This document shows, piece by piece, positions 50,936 to 60,361 of a stretch of 64,000 nt of DNA (positions are counted from its first letter, which is position 1; every line of letters begins with the position of its first letter). Where the stretch lies: the NCBI GenBank assembly GCA_905221605.1, contig CAJNDS010002465.1:239501-303500 (forward strand). The letters run 5' to 3'. The DNA comes from Symbiodinium natans (lineage: Eukaryota > Sar > Dinophyceae > Suessiales > Symbiodiniaceae). The notes under the pieces were generated by a model, which saw only the letters and a list, made by a program, of their open reading frames with translations, was not told where the DNA came from and ran no database searches. The position numbers and the translations under genes are program-made.

Positions 50936-50937
50936 AC

Positions 50938-51011
50938 CCACAGCATCCGATGAATAAACAGCCGGCATCTCAGCATCCGGCTAGCTGAGCTCAAGAGGCG
51001 CTCCTGGTCGT
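50938..51011 (-). CDS. exon, minus, unknown
   Basis: A pyrimidine tract ends at TTCCCTTAG|AC; the reading DQERLLSSASRMLRCRLFIH continues with RMLW; the donor TGG|GTAGGGTTTAGGG lies in telomere repeat. Basic and helical, C/G third positions. Among the most convincing exons. Confidence 0.7.
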
Positions 51012-51049
51012 CTAAGGGAAATGGCATGGTCCCAAAACTCCCAAGATAG

Positions 51050-51145
51050 GGTTTGGGGTTTAGGGTTTAGGGTTTAGGGTTTAGGGTTTAGGGTTTAGGG
51101 TTTAGGGTTTAGGGTTTAGGGTTTAGGGTTTAGGGTTTAGGGTTA
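51050..51145. repeat. TTTAGGG array
   Basis: Thirteen units, about 40 bp from the exon at 50938-51011. Confidence 0.97.
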
Positions 51146-51341
51146 CTTGCCAACCCATATACCTTCAACCGAAACCCTAAACCCTCAACAGGGTAAGGGC
51201 TTCGTTTAGGGTTTTGCCACCCGCCCAGCACTTGCGCACACCGCGGGGACTACTTCGGGGGGTGCCCACTGAACAACTGCTTCAAAAGCGCTACGTCGCA
51301 GGCTGAAGTCAAGCTGCCCAGACCACCATGCCCTTCCTAGC

Positions 51342-51739
51342 TACACCCCAAAGTAAGGCCTCGCCAAACCCACCGCCACCTTCAACCTGCCATATCGAGG
51401 CGGCTGTTTCCTGGTGCCCAGGCAATCTTCTGCTCCTTCTTATGCCACGAGAATGCCATCACCGCTAGTTCGAGGACTGAAAGAAACCCCCGTCACCCTT
51501 GTGCAGGCAACTTCCATTCCTTGCAGCTTGCACGCCAACGAGGTGTTCTGAGTGCTCAACCTTTGAGGTTCGCAAACGTGGAATCAGAGAGTGCTAGCAC
51601 ACCGGTGGACGCAGGCGAGCGTGACCAGCCGACGCTCTCCTTGCCTTCTTCGCGGCCCAAAATGCGATACGAGGGATGTGCCTCGCATTTTATGTTCGCC
51701 TCACTACAGCGTGCATGGAGCGGAACGAAAGGCCCATGA
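51342..51739 (+). CDS. 132-codon plus-strand open frame, unknown
   Basis: No stop from 51342 to TGA at 51737-51739. It includes RQTHRHLQPAISRRLFPGAQ and LARQRGVLSAQPLRFANVES, and later STPVDAGERDQPTLSLPSSR. A good acceptor, CATTCCTTGCAG|, lies at 51526. There are no telomere repeats for about 600 bp, unlike the rest of the region. It could be the last exon of a plus-strand gene, or part of an unrecognised element; no domain recognised. Confidence 0.4.
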
Positions 51740-52175
51740 ACATGAAACGCAAAGAATGCAAACCAAGCTCCGCTTGTCTCTGGTTTGCCGCAAGATTTAG
51801 GGTTTAGGGTTTAGGGTTTAGGCTACATGGTCCCTTAATGAGGTCCCTTGCCTTCTTTCAAGGGGGTTCCTAAACAGGGGCCCTTGTGCTTGTATAGGGT
51901 ATATAAGGGCCCTACAGCTTAGGATGCGGGTGGGGGGGGAACTTACCTTACTGACCTCGTGGCACCCCAAACCCAAAACTATCAACCCCAAACCCTAAAC
52001 CCTAAACCAAACCCTAAACCCTTAAACCCTTAAATCCTTACACCCTAAAACCCTCTACCCCAAACCCCCTAAGCCCCTAACCCTGAACCCTACGGGCACC
52101 TTCAGGAATGGAGGTCCTAGCCAAGGTACCTTATGTATGGCTCCCATGAGCGGTATATATGGGCACTAACGGATA

Positions 52176-52258
52176 CGGGGGTTTCCGAAATTCGGGGTAC
52201 CTTATCGGGGGTGCTGATTGTGAGGGGCTATTTGAGGGGTCCCCTTCGTAAACCCCCA
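52176..52258. mobile_element. MITE-like element, family H
   Basis: GGGGGTTTCCGAAATTCGGGG ... TTCGTAAACCCCC inverted ends; related to 59424-59535. Confidence 0.5.
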
Positions 52259-52767
52259 TATAAGGGAACTAACGGACATTATGTCAGGGGGTATTTGGAG
52301 AGAAACTACCAACTAGACAAACCCTTAGGCCTAGCCCTGCGGCCCGAAACCCCAACTCCCTAAACCCTAACACCAAGGCCCTAAAACTAAAACCTAAACC
52401 CCAAACCCCCCAAACCCCCCACCCCCCCCCCCCCAAACCCAGAGCGCCTCAAGATGCTCGGACACAGACCCCCAAAGCCGACATGGTGGAGGGAGATCCC
52501 CCAAAAATGACGCCTCAACCCAAGGTTAGAGTTTAGAGCTTTAGGGTGTAGGCTTTAGGTTTAGGGGTTTAGGGTTCGAGGTGGCAGGAGTGTTACGGTC
52601 CTACACCCTAAGCCCGAGTGAAGCAAGGATAGGATGGCCCCTTGAACCCTGTGACGACAGATAATGGCAGCTACCCATTGAGAAAACCCTAAACCCTAAA
52701 CCCTACACCCTAAACCCTAAACCCTAAACCCCCTATGTCAGATCCCAAGGTCCTACCTAGGAGACAC

Positions 52768-52828
52768 TGCAGGAGGCCTCGCTGCTCCGGCGGTGCGACG
52801 CCCTGGCCAGGCTGATTTGGCGGGGGGT
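52768..52828 (-). CDS. exon-like island, strand uncertain
   Basis: Minus (52768-52811): acceptor AAATCAG|C, LARASHRRSSEASC, donor A|GTGTCTCC, fitting the phase of 53483-53559. Plus (52773-52826): CACTGCAG|GAG, EASLLRRCDALARLIWRG, donor GGG|GTTTAGGG, equally good. One of the two is a shadow. Confidence 0.45.
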
Positions 52829-52886
52829 TTAGGGTTTAGGGTTTAGGGTTTAGGGTTCAGGGTTTAGGGTTTGGGGTTTGGGATTT

Positions 52887-52887
<1 letters not shown>

Positions 52888-52931
<44 letters not shown>

Positions 52932-52967
52932 GGAGAGACGGAGAGACGGAGAGACGGAGAGACGGAA
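52888..52967 (+). repeat. (GA)n then (GAGACGGA)n microsatellite
   Basis: About 19 GA units followed by four GAGACGGA units. Confidence 0.95.
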
Positions 52968-53390
52968 GGAACCTAAGGGGCCGATTCCCTTCGGGCTTGA
53001 TACAGGCTGAATTGGGCTTGTCTAGGGAAGATTGGGACCCTAACTAAACTAAACCCTATACCCTAAACCCAAACCCCGTCCCCCCGATACCACGCTGTAC
53101 CCCTCAAGCCCTGCTTGAACTATTTCGGGAGCCGAAATACTTGGTTTAGGGTTCAGGGTTCAGGGTTCAGGGTTTAGGGTTAGGGTTTAGGGTTTAGGGT
53201 TTAGGGTTTAGGGTTTAGGGGTTAGGGTTTAGGGTTTAGGGTTTAGGGCTTAGGGTTTAGGGTTTAGGGCTACTTCAGCAGCTCGGGGCCTCGCATCCCT
53301 CGCCTTGCTCTACCCCCTGCGGGTCCAGGAGCTAAACGTGCTTAGGGCTTAAGGGGGTTGAAAACCTCTAAACCCCCTCCTGCTCCCTAA

Positions 53391-53482
53391 CCCTAAACCC
53401 TAAACCCTAAACCCTAAACCCTAAACCCTAAACCCTAAACCCTGAACCCTAAACCCTAAACCCTAAACCCTAAACCCTAAAC
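53391..53482. repeat. CCCTAAA array
   Basis: Thirteen units, one of them CCCTGAA. It supplies the donor of the next exon. Confidence 0.97.
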
Positions 53483-53559
53483 CAGAAGAAGCCAATGCCG
53501 CGCCGGCAAGACGCATCTTTCTTGTCGCCAAGGCCGGTCTTCCAGTTCTGCTGGGTGTC
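53483..53559 (-). CDS. exon, minus, unknown
   Basis: Acceptor TAACCCAG|GAC; the reading DTQQNWKTGLGDKKDASCRR continues with GIGFF; the donor TG|GTTTAGGG lies in telomere repeat. Strong coding character. TTTGGGG repeats begin about 10 bp beyond the acceptor. Confidence 0.75.
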
Positions 53560-53569
53560 CTGGGTTAGC

Positions 53570-53665
53570 TTGGGGTTTGGGGTTTGGGGTTTGGGGCTTG
53601 GGGTTTGGGGTTTGGGGTTTGGGGTTTGGGGTTTGGGGTTTAGGGTTTAGGGTTTGGGGGTCGGG
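53570..53665. repeat. TTTGGGG array
   Basis: About 12 GGGGTTT units, then two TTTAGGG. Confidence 0.95.
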
Positions 53666-53780
53666 GGTTGGGGCTCAGTGGGCTTGACCTTCTTGACGTT
53701 GGAGCTGGGGCTTTGGGGTGCTTAGGGGGAGTTCCGGGTGTCTTTTTGGTTGTTGCTTCGGCCGGTTGCTCTTCTCTTAG

Positions 53781-53905
53781 GCTAGTTACATGGTCCCTGA
53801 ATATGGGCCCTTAATTGGGGGACCCTTATGTGTCCCTTGTTTTCCCTATCCAGCCCAAGGGCCCATACTTCAGGACCCTTTAGAGAAGGTAAGGGGAAAT
53901 TGACC
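53781..53905. mobile_element. family E element, uninterrupted
   Basis: CTAGTTACATGGTCCCTGAA ... CAGCCCAAGGGCCCATACTT ... AAGGTAAGGGGAAATTGACC. It serves as the reference for the interrupted copy at 39004. Confidence 0.55.
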
Positions 53906-54892
53906 AAAAAACCCTAAACCCTAAACCCTAAACCCTAAATCCTACACCCTAAACCCTAAACCCTGAGACCTGAAAACAGTCCGTGGCTTGGGGGGCGCTG
54001 GGTTGGTTTTTTGGACGAGCTTTCGGCGACATGCTTGAAGTCTCCCTGCTTAGTCACAAGTCAGTACCTTACTTAAGTCTGGAGCATAGGTTACGTGACC
54101 TATGACCCCTGCCCATAGCTGCCCATGAACCTTCAACTAGTGGCCCTAAACCCTAATCCCTAAACCCTCGCCCTAAACCCTAATTAAACTACACCCTGGC
54201 CCCTTCCTTATAGCCACACATGAACCTAACGATTCGTGAAGAGGCCTTATGGTCCAGGGCTCTAGAGGACCTGGAGGGAGGATCTAGGGTTTGGGGTTTA
54301 GGCCCTAACCCTAAACCCTAAACCCCAAACTCTAAAACCTAAACCTTTGCCAGGGGAGGCTTCGAGGTCTTCAGGGTTGTTGTCTGTTTGGGGACTGGGG
54401 CGGGTTCAATTTGTAGAAGGACTTCTGGAAGGTTGTAGAACTGCACTAGGACCGTTTGGGGGTTTTTGGGCTTCGGGAATTTTGCATGTCAAGCTTTTGG
54501 GCTTCGGGAATTGTGGGTGTCGAGTTTTTGGGTTTCGGGAATTGTGGGTGTCAAGTTTTTGATGCTGTTCTAGGGGTGTTAGGAGAAAGGGCCTCAAATT
54601 AGAAGGGTTTGCGAATGTGTTTTCTGGGGTCTTGGGATGCTTCAGACTCCCTCAGCCCCAATCCCTAAACCTAACCCGGATTGCAGTAAAACACTAAACA
54701 CTAAACCCTAAACCCTAAACCCCTAAACCCTAAACCCTGAAGCGAGTTCAGGGTTTAATAGTTGAGGATCTAGGGTTTCGGGGTGCGGGCCTTTCGCGTT
54801 CAAGCTTGCTTCAGTTCTGAGTGGTGACCTGTGCTTCGGGGCTTTGGTGTTTAGAGCTTGCAGGCTTGAAGTCCTGAAGCCTAAGCCCCCTA

Positions 54893-54965
54893 AACCCTAA
54901 ACCCTAAACCCTAGACCCTAAACCCTAAACCCTAAACCCTAAACCCTAAACCCTAGACCCTAAAC
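54893..54965. repeat. CCCTAAA array
   Basis: Ten units, two of them CCCTAGA. Confidence 0.95.
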
Positions 54966-55146
54966 CCCAAAGCTAACAAACCCTACACCCCAAAAGCTAC
55001 GGGACCCCAACCCCCAAACCCTACCGGACGTGGGTTTAAGGTGATTTATGAATATATAGGGTTTAGGGTATACCAACACCCTAAACCCTAAACCCTAAAC
55101 CTAAACCCTAAACCCTAAACCCCAACACCCATACCCATGCCCTAAC

Positions 55147-55204
55147 CACCCCGCTCGCTCTGGGATGTGGGCGAGAGGAAGAAAGAAGAGCTGGCACTTG
55201 GGTC
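55147..55204 (-). CDS. Ser-rich exon, minus, unknown
   Basis: Acceptor GAGTTCGCAG|GAC, reading DPSASSSFFLSPTSQSERG, donor G|GTTAGGGC. It starts in phase 0, as 55647-55770 predicts. Confidence 0.5.
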
Positions 55205-55646
55205 CTGCGAACTCTTTGGTGCGACTCGGGTTTGTAGCAAATGTTTAAGGGCCTTAGTTGAACGGTTTAGGGCTTAGGGTTTAGCGTTCAGGTTCGGAGT
55301 TGACACTGCAGGAGCCTAGCATTTCCACATATTAACCCCTAAGTCCTCAACCCAGCAACCAAACAAAGGTTTAGGGTTTACTAAAGTTACGACAGGTTGC
55401 TAAGGTTGCCCAGGTTTACTACAGTTTCTGGGGTTTAGAATAGGGTCAGTTCGCTATCTGATGGTCTCGTATCGGATCTTTAGAATACTACGGTACGGAC
55501 CCGTAGTAGTTAAGGTGACCAAAAGGAGACCATCATTTGAGAGAACTCACCATGCAGGGTTACTAAGGATACTAGGGGATTACTGCCCCTAAACCCTAAA
55601 CCCTAAACCCTTAACCCTAAACCCTAAACCCTAAACCCTGACGGAC

Positions 55647-55770
55647 TTGCAAGGCTTCACGGTGCCGCTTCAGGAACAGGGCGTCAGCAACACCATCCAA
55701 AATGACACCCGCGTGAATCCTGCGGTCGAACTCTGCCAAGTCCATTTGCTCAGATTCCACGACTGTGACC
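55647..55770 (-). CDS. exon, minus, unknown
   Basis: The acceptor GGGTTTAG|G is formed by telomere repeat. It has 41 codons, reading VTVVESEQMDLAEFDRRIHA, then GVILDGVADALFLKRHREAL and Q; donor CAA|GTCCGTC. Very strong coding character. Joined in frame to 55833-55914. Confidence 0.8.
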
Positions 55771-55832
55771 CTAAACCCTAAACCCTAAACCCTAAACCCT
55801 AAACCCTAAACCCTAAACCCTAAACCCTAAAC

Positions 55833-55914
55833 CCAAAGTATCCTGCGAAACCCAGTTGGCCGCCCATGCGCCGCAGGATGTGAGGCGCAAGAATCGACTT
55901 GCCCAAGCGAGTGC
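55833..55914 (-). CDS. exon, minus, unknown
   Basis: Acceptor GGGTTTAG|GC and donor GG|GTTTAGGG are both inside telomere repeats. The reading TRLGKSILAPHILRRMGGQL continues with GFAGYFG. It and 55647-55770 give the clearest example of repeat-made splice sites with phase continuity. Confidence 0.8.
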
Positions 55915-56003
55915 CTAAACCCTAAAAAAACCCTAAACCCTAAACCCTAAACCCTTAACCCTTAAACCCTAAACCCTAAACCCTAAACCCTAAGCCCTTG
56001 GAC

Positions 56004-56043
56004 AGTTGGAGGGTTGAAGGTTGCCAGCAGCTGTTCGACACGT
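56004..56043 (-). CDS. exon, minus, unknown
   Basis: Acceptor GGCTTGGAG|A, reading RVEQLLATFNPPT, donor ACT|GTCCAAGG. The phase does not fit 55833-55914 directly, so an exon may be missed between them. Confidence 0.5.
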
Positions 56044-56088
56044 CTCCAAGCCCCCAAAAACCCCAACATGCACACAAAGCTGCTTGGG

Positions 56089-56175
56089 GTTTAGGGTTTA
56101 GGGTTTAGGGTTTAGGGTTTAGGGTTTAGGGTTTAGGGTTTAGGGTTTAGGGTTTAGGGTTTAGGGTTTAGGGTT
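56089..56175. repeat. TTTAGGG array
   Basis: Twelve perfect units. Confidence 0.97.
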
Positions 56176-56368
56176 TAAATCAACGTTAAGGTTTACGGTT
56201 TAAACTGTACAACTACCCTCAGTTGTCGTTACAGGGCTCTCAAAATGGTAGGCACCTCAGATTTGCTTGAGACTTCTATGTACACAAAACTGTTGGTCTG
56301 CCCCTGGAAACCTTGTGAACATGTTCCTAAGTCCTAAGTCAACTGCTCAGGGTGCAGGGTTTAGGTTT

Positions 56369-56482
56369 CTAGGATGCTCAGTAACCCAGGATTAAAAAGG
56401 GCACCCTTTTTTGCTTAAAGGGGTCCATAAGGGAACCTAATCCCCCCAAAAAAGGGAACAAAGGCACTACTGGGCATCCTAG
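56369..56482. mobile_element. MITE-like element, family C (intact)
   Basis: 114 bp, ends CTAGGATGCTCAGTA and TACTGGGCATCCTAG, interior CCCTTTTTTGCTTAAAGGGG shared with 18026-18139. Confidence 0.75.
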
Positions 56483-56590
56483 GTTTTAGGGTTCAAGTGC
56501 AGTTATTAATGTTCCAAAGGGGTCATGGCCTGTCCTGAGTCAGGTGGTGGCTCCTTTTTCCGCGTCCTGCTCTTTGCCGTTGCCTGGCAG

Positions 56591-56640
56591 CACTGTGGGA
56601 ACCCTTCCAAACCCTGGAAGCCCAGGAGGGCAGTGCAAGG
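56591..56640 (+). CDS. plus-strand exon, unknown
   Basis: A very strong pyrimidine tract (CTCCTTTTTCCGCGTCCTGC...) ends at CTGGCAG|CA; the reading is LWEPFQTLEAQEGSAR; the donor AGG|GTTTAGGG is in telomere repeat. Confidence 0.6.
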
Positions 56641-57068
56641 GTTTAGGGTTTAGGGTTTAGGGCTTAGGGTTTAGGGTTTAGGGTTTAGGGTTGAGGGTTG
56701 AGGGTTGAGGGTTGAGGGTTTAGGGTCTAGGGTTTAAGGTTTAGGGTTGAGGGTGTAGGGTTTAGGGTCCCGGGTCCAGGGGGGAAGTACCTGAGGGAGG
56801 ACTATGCGGGATTATCGGTTCAGGGTTTCGAGTTTCCTTGAGGATAGTTACCGTTTATCCTAAACTGCAGAAGATCATCTACTGTCTCTCGACACTTCCC
56901 CCCCGCCCCTAAATCCCAAACCCTAACTCCTGAACCCTAAGCCCTCAACCCTAACCTGGGGGGAGGGGGAGGCAAGTTGGGTTCTAGGGGGTTCTACCCC
57001 TTGCTGCCCTTTGAGACCCTATACGGTTGGCACTGGGGCCATGACAAGCGATGGCTGGGGGGCTTCTG

Positions 57069-57176
57069 CTAGGGTTTAGGGTTTAGGGTTTAGGGTTTAG
57101 GGTTTAGGGTTTAGGGTTTAGGGTTTAGGGTTTAGGGTTTAGGGTTTAGGGTTTAGGGTTTAGGGTTTAGGGTTCA
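57069..57176. repeat. TTTAGGG array
   Basis: About 15 perfect units. Confidence 0.97.
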
Positions 57177-57593
57177 GGGCTTTGTACGGGTTTAGGATTT
57201 AGGGTTTAGGGTTGAGGTTTGTGGTTTCGGGTTTAGGGTTTAGGGGGCAAGCGGGCGTTGACACAAGTGACAGGTACCCTGAGCTACAAGGGAGTTTCCA
57301 CAGCAGGGGTATCCTGTTTGTGGGTTCCTAGAGCAACAAAGTATAGTGTGTTGGTGGTACATCAGGGGTACCCTTATCTTGATTAAGTCCCAACTTAAAG
57401 GACACAAAGAAGGCCGTGGTTCAGGGCCTCTGCCCACACGTGAGCTACTGGAAGAGTAAAGGAATCTTCAACGATTCATGTTGTCCCCAAGGCAGCGATT
57501 TGTTGTTTAGGGTTTGAGCTTCAGGGCTAAGGGTTTAACTTGTGTTGGGCACTACAACCCCAAGCCCTAAACCCTGAACCCTGAACCCTACAG

Positions 57594-57660
57594 CGCACGC
57601 AGTCGAAGTCCAAACCCCACCAAAGGCCTGCAATCTTTAGAACCAGAGAAATTTGAGTAG
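57594..57660 (+). CDS. possible 3' terminal exon, plus, unknown
   Basis: Acceptor AACCCTACAG|C; the reading ARSRSPNPTKGLQSLEPEKF continues with E and a TAG at 57658-57660. It would end the plus-strand gene containing 56591-56640 if further exons lie between them. Confidence 0.4.
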
Positions 57661-57828
57661 GATCTCGTAAGTAGGGTCACTAGTACCCCAGTTGAACAAA
57701 AAGTACACTAGCTATAACCCTGCTGACGACGACCCATGAACTTTCAAGAAATGCCTACATCCTAAGCCCCAAACCCCAAACCCCAAACCCCAAACCCCTA
57801 ACCCTAAACCCTAAAACCCTAAACCCGA

Positions 57829-57995
57829 AACCCAAAAACCCAAAAACCCAAAAACCCAAAAACCCAAAAACCCAAAAACCCAAAAACCCAAAAACCCAAA
57901 AACCCAAAAACCCAAAAACCCAAAAACCCAAAAACCCAAAAACCCAAAAACCTAAAAACCCAAAAACCCAAAAACCCAAAAACCCAAAAACCCTA
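57829..57995. repeat. homogenised CCCAAAAA (8-bp) array
   Basis: About 20 units, one of them CCTAAAAA. The GFWVFGFL-type frame on the minus strand is a by-product. Confidence 0.98.
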
Positions 57996-58020
57996 AACCC
58001 TAAACCCTTCCACCCTCAAC

Positions 58021-58089
58021 CCGCGCCTTGCGCGAGGCGCCTTTGCTGGGCGACTTTTGGCCCTCCTTGGCGGGCGCGCCCTCCGCTCC
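58021..58089 (-). CDS. exon, minus, unknown (Ala/Gly/Lys-rich)
   Basis: Acceptor GCGCGCCAG|GGA, 23 codons with C/G third positions, reading GAEGAPAKEGQKSPSKGASR and KAR; donor CGG|GTTGAGGG. Probably a disordered, basic segment. CCCTAAA on the left, TTTAGGG on the right. Confidence 0.7.
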
Positions 58090-58290
58090 CTGGCGCGCCA
58101 GGGTTTAGGGTTTAGGGTTTAGGGTTTAGGGTTTGGGGTTTGGGGTTTGGGGTTGGGGGTTTAGGGAGGGTAGGGATTTCAAAGGTGTTGAGGGAGGCTT
58201 TAGAGTGCGAATTCCTTGTGTTAGACTCCGGTTTTGAGCATCTTGAGGGTCTAGTCACCCTAAACCCTGAACCCTGAACCCTGAACCCTG

Positions 58291-58376
58291 AACCCTGAAC
58301 CCTAAACCCTAAACCCTAAACCCTAAACCCTAAACCCTAAACCCTAAACCCTAAACCCTAAACCCTAAACCCTAAG
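58291..58376. repeat. CCCTGAA then CCCTAAA array
   Basis: Six CCCTGAA units (from 58258), then about 12 CCCTAAA. Confidence 0.97.
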
Positions 58377-58403
58377 TGGTGTAGAGAGGTTCAGACCCTA
58401 AAC

Positions 58404-58522
58404 CCTCAAAAAACATCCCCAAACCCCCCTTGCTTGATGCACCAGCCCTTTCTACACCCCCGGTGGAATGCCAGCAAGCTCCCAAAAGAAACCCGAATTT
58501 TTGAGAACTACCCACATCTTTC
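58404..58522 (-). CDS. exon, minus, unknown
   Basis: Acceptor TCGACACAG|G; the reading KDVGSSQKFGFLLGACWHST continues with GGVERAG and ends GMFFE; the donor G|GTTTAGGG is in telomere repeat. The phase fits the 5' exon at 58789-58847. A plus frame is also open. Confidence 0.5.
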
Positions 58523-58788
58523 CTGTGTCGAGGTAACGAAAGAACGCATTCGTTTGAGTCGTCAGACCGGCTCGCGTGCACGAAGCCCTAAGCCCTCTGT
58601 GGGCCCTTCTATATGCAGCTAACCTAAACCCCTGAGACCGAGCCCTCTTTACGCAACCCTGAACCCCGAACCCTAAACCCTATAAGCTAAACTCTGAACC
58701 CTAGACTTAAACCCCTAAAACCCTACACCCTAAACCCTAACCCAAAGCTTAGGGCTCAATGTTGAGGGACATTCCCTCAGCTTTAAAC

Positions 58789-58847
58789 CCCAGAAAGCCC
58801 TGCAACGTCAGCAGCTGCCTCTCGAGCCGGGGCAGGTGCGTCGCCAT
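58789..58847 (-). CDS. likely 5' exon of a minus-strand gene
   Basis: ATG at 58847 gives MATHLPRLERQLLTLQGFL and donor GG|GTTTAAAG. An upstream in-island ATG at 58872 in another frame (MSSAGGAEDGDAPAPAREAA) is also plausible. The CTCCGCAG| just before either could take a spliced leader. The first choice keeps phase with 58404-58522. Confidence 0.5.
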
Positions 58848-59108
58848 CTTCGGCCCCCCCTGCGGAGCTCATTGCGTTTAGGGTTCAGGGTTTAGGGTTT
58901 GGGGATTTGGGTTTTAGGGGTTAGGGGTTTACGGTTAAGGGCTTGAGGTTGCAGGGTAAATGAAGGTTTGCTGTTTAGGGTTTCATTTTTGAAGCAGCCG
59001 TATTGTGACGCTTTCAGCCCAAGGGAGGGCTGCAAATTCCTAAAACCCTAGGCCCCAGTAGAGGGGTTCGGACTTCGTTCAAAGATGGGGCTTCGGCGCT
59101 TTATCAGC

Positions 59109-59204
59109 TCAAAACCCTAAACCCTAAACCCTAAACCCTAAACCCTAAACCCTAAACCCTAAACCCTAAACCCTAAACCCTAAACCCTAAACCCTAAACC
59201 CTGG
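59109..59204. repeat. CCCTAAA array
   Basis: Thirteen to fourteen units, ending at a small minus exon candidate (about 59204-59245, AGASRPSDLRHFP, donor GG|GTTTAGGG). Confidence 0.97.
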
Positions 59205-59423
59205 GAAATGCCGAAGGTCTGAAGGCCGGGAGGCGCCAGCCTCCCAACACCCATAAGTTGAGTGTTGAGGGTTTGGGGTTTAGGGTTTAGGGTTTAGGGT
59301 TAGGGTTGAGGGTCCCCCTGAAATCCACCAAGCCCCTTAACCTCGAAAAACCATCAGAAACCCAAAGTCCTACAAAGCACTGAGGCTCAAAAAGCCCCAA
59401 ACCCTAAACCCCAAGATTTACAT

Positions 59424-59535
59424 GGGGGGTTTCCGCAACTAGGGCTACCGTATTGGGGTCTTTATCATACGGGAGCCCTGCTCTTTGTGGGGGTCTATGT
59501 TAGGGGTCCCGTCCCGTATTTTCGTGAACCCCCTA
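59424..59535. mobile_element. MITE-like element, family H
   Basis: GGGGGGTTTCCGCAACTAGGG ... TTTTCGTGAACCCCCTA; interior CCGTATTGGGGT matches 52176-52258 in part. Confidence 0.5.
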
Positions 59536-59550
59536 ACTCTAAACCCGAAA

Positions 59551-59635
59551 CCCTAAATTCTAAACCCTAAACCCTAAACCCTAAACCCTAAACCCTAAAC
59601 CCTAAACCCTAAACCCTAAACCCTAAACCCTAGCC
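59551..59635. repeat. CCCTAAA array
   Basis: About 12 units. Confidence 0.97.
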
Positions 59636-59638
59636 TGG

Positions 59639-59680
59639 GCCTCCGCTTGGCGACTCTGACCGCGGTGCTGCGGCCTGAGT
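59639..59680 (-). CDS. small exon, minus, unknown
   Basis: Acceptor CCTCACTCAG|GCC, reading AAAPRSESPSGGP, probable GC donor CAG|GCTAGGG into the CCCTAAA array. Confidence 0.45.
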
Positions 59681-60361
59681 GAGGGCTCGGTGCTTGGGGG
59701 TTTAGGGTTTAGGGTTTGGGGGTTGGGGTTTAGGGTTTAGGGTTTGGGGTTTAGGGTTTGGTGTTTAGGGTTTAAGGTCCGCCGACCCTGGTGGCGTGTT
59801 GGATGGGAAAAGGAGGTGAAAACCTCCCTCTTTCCCTCCTTACCCCCCCAAAACGCGCGGGGTTGGGGGGGGACCCGGGCAGCTTTTCCATGGAGCCCCC
59901 TACCCCCTCCCCCTACCCCCCCCCCCCCTCTCCGGTTGTTGGGCTTGAATTGATGGGGTGTTCTCCTTCAAGGTGGCTTCAGCTCCTGTTTGGGTCCTGG
60001 TGCTACCCCCTACCCCCCCCCCCCCCAACGTTTCACAGAGGCTCAAGCAAATCAACTTTTGGCATCCTTTGAGCTGACGAGCGCGTTTAAACCTTTCAAC
60101 TATGCTCCAGCGGGGTCGGCGTTGAGCCGGAGGCTCTTAAATTTAGGGTTTGGGGTTTAGGGTTTGGGGTTTGGGTTTTTAGGCGTTCACTTTCCCACTT
60201 GTATAAGTAGGTGTAGGGTTTAGGCTTTGGATTGTTTGGCGCTAGTTTAGGTTTCAGGGCATTGGGGTTGTAGTGCTTTCGGGCTTTAGATTTCAGGGTT
60301 TGGGGGGCCGCGTTGCAAGCCCCAAGCCGTAAACCCTAAATATAAACCCCGCGCGCCATGC

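Noticed and set aside
57755-57979. Long minus-strand frame of GFWVFGFL repeats
   Set aside because: It is the translation of the CCCAAAAA array and neighbouring repeats, not a protein gene.
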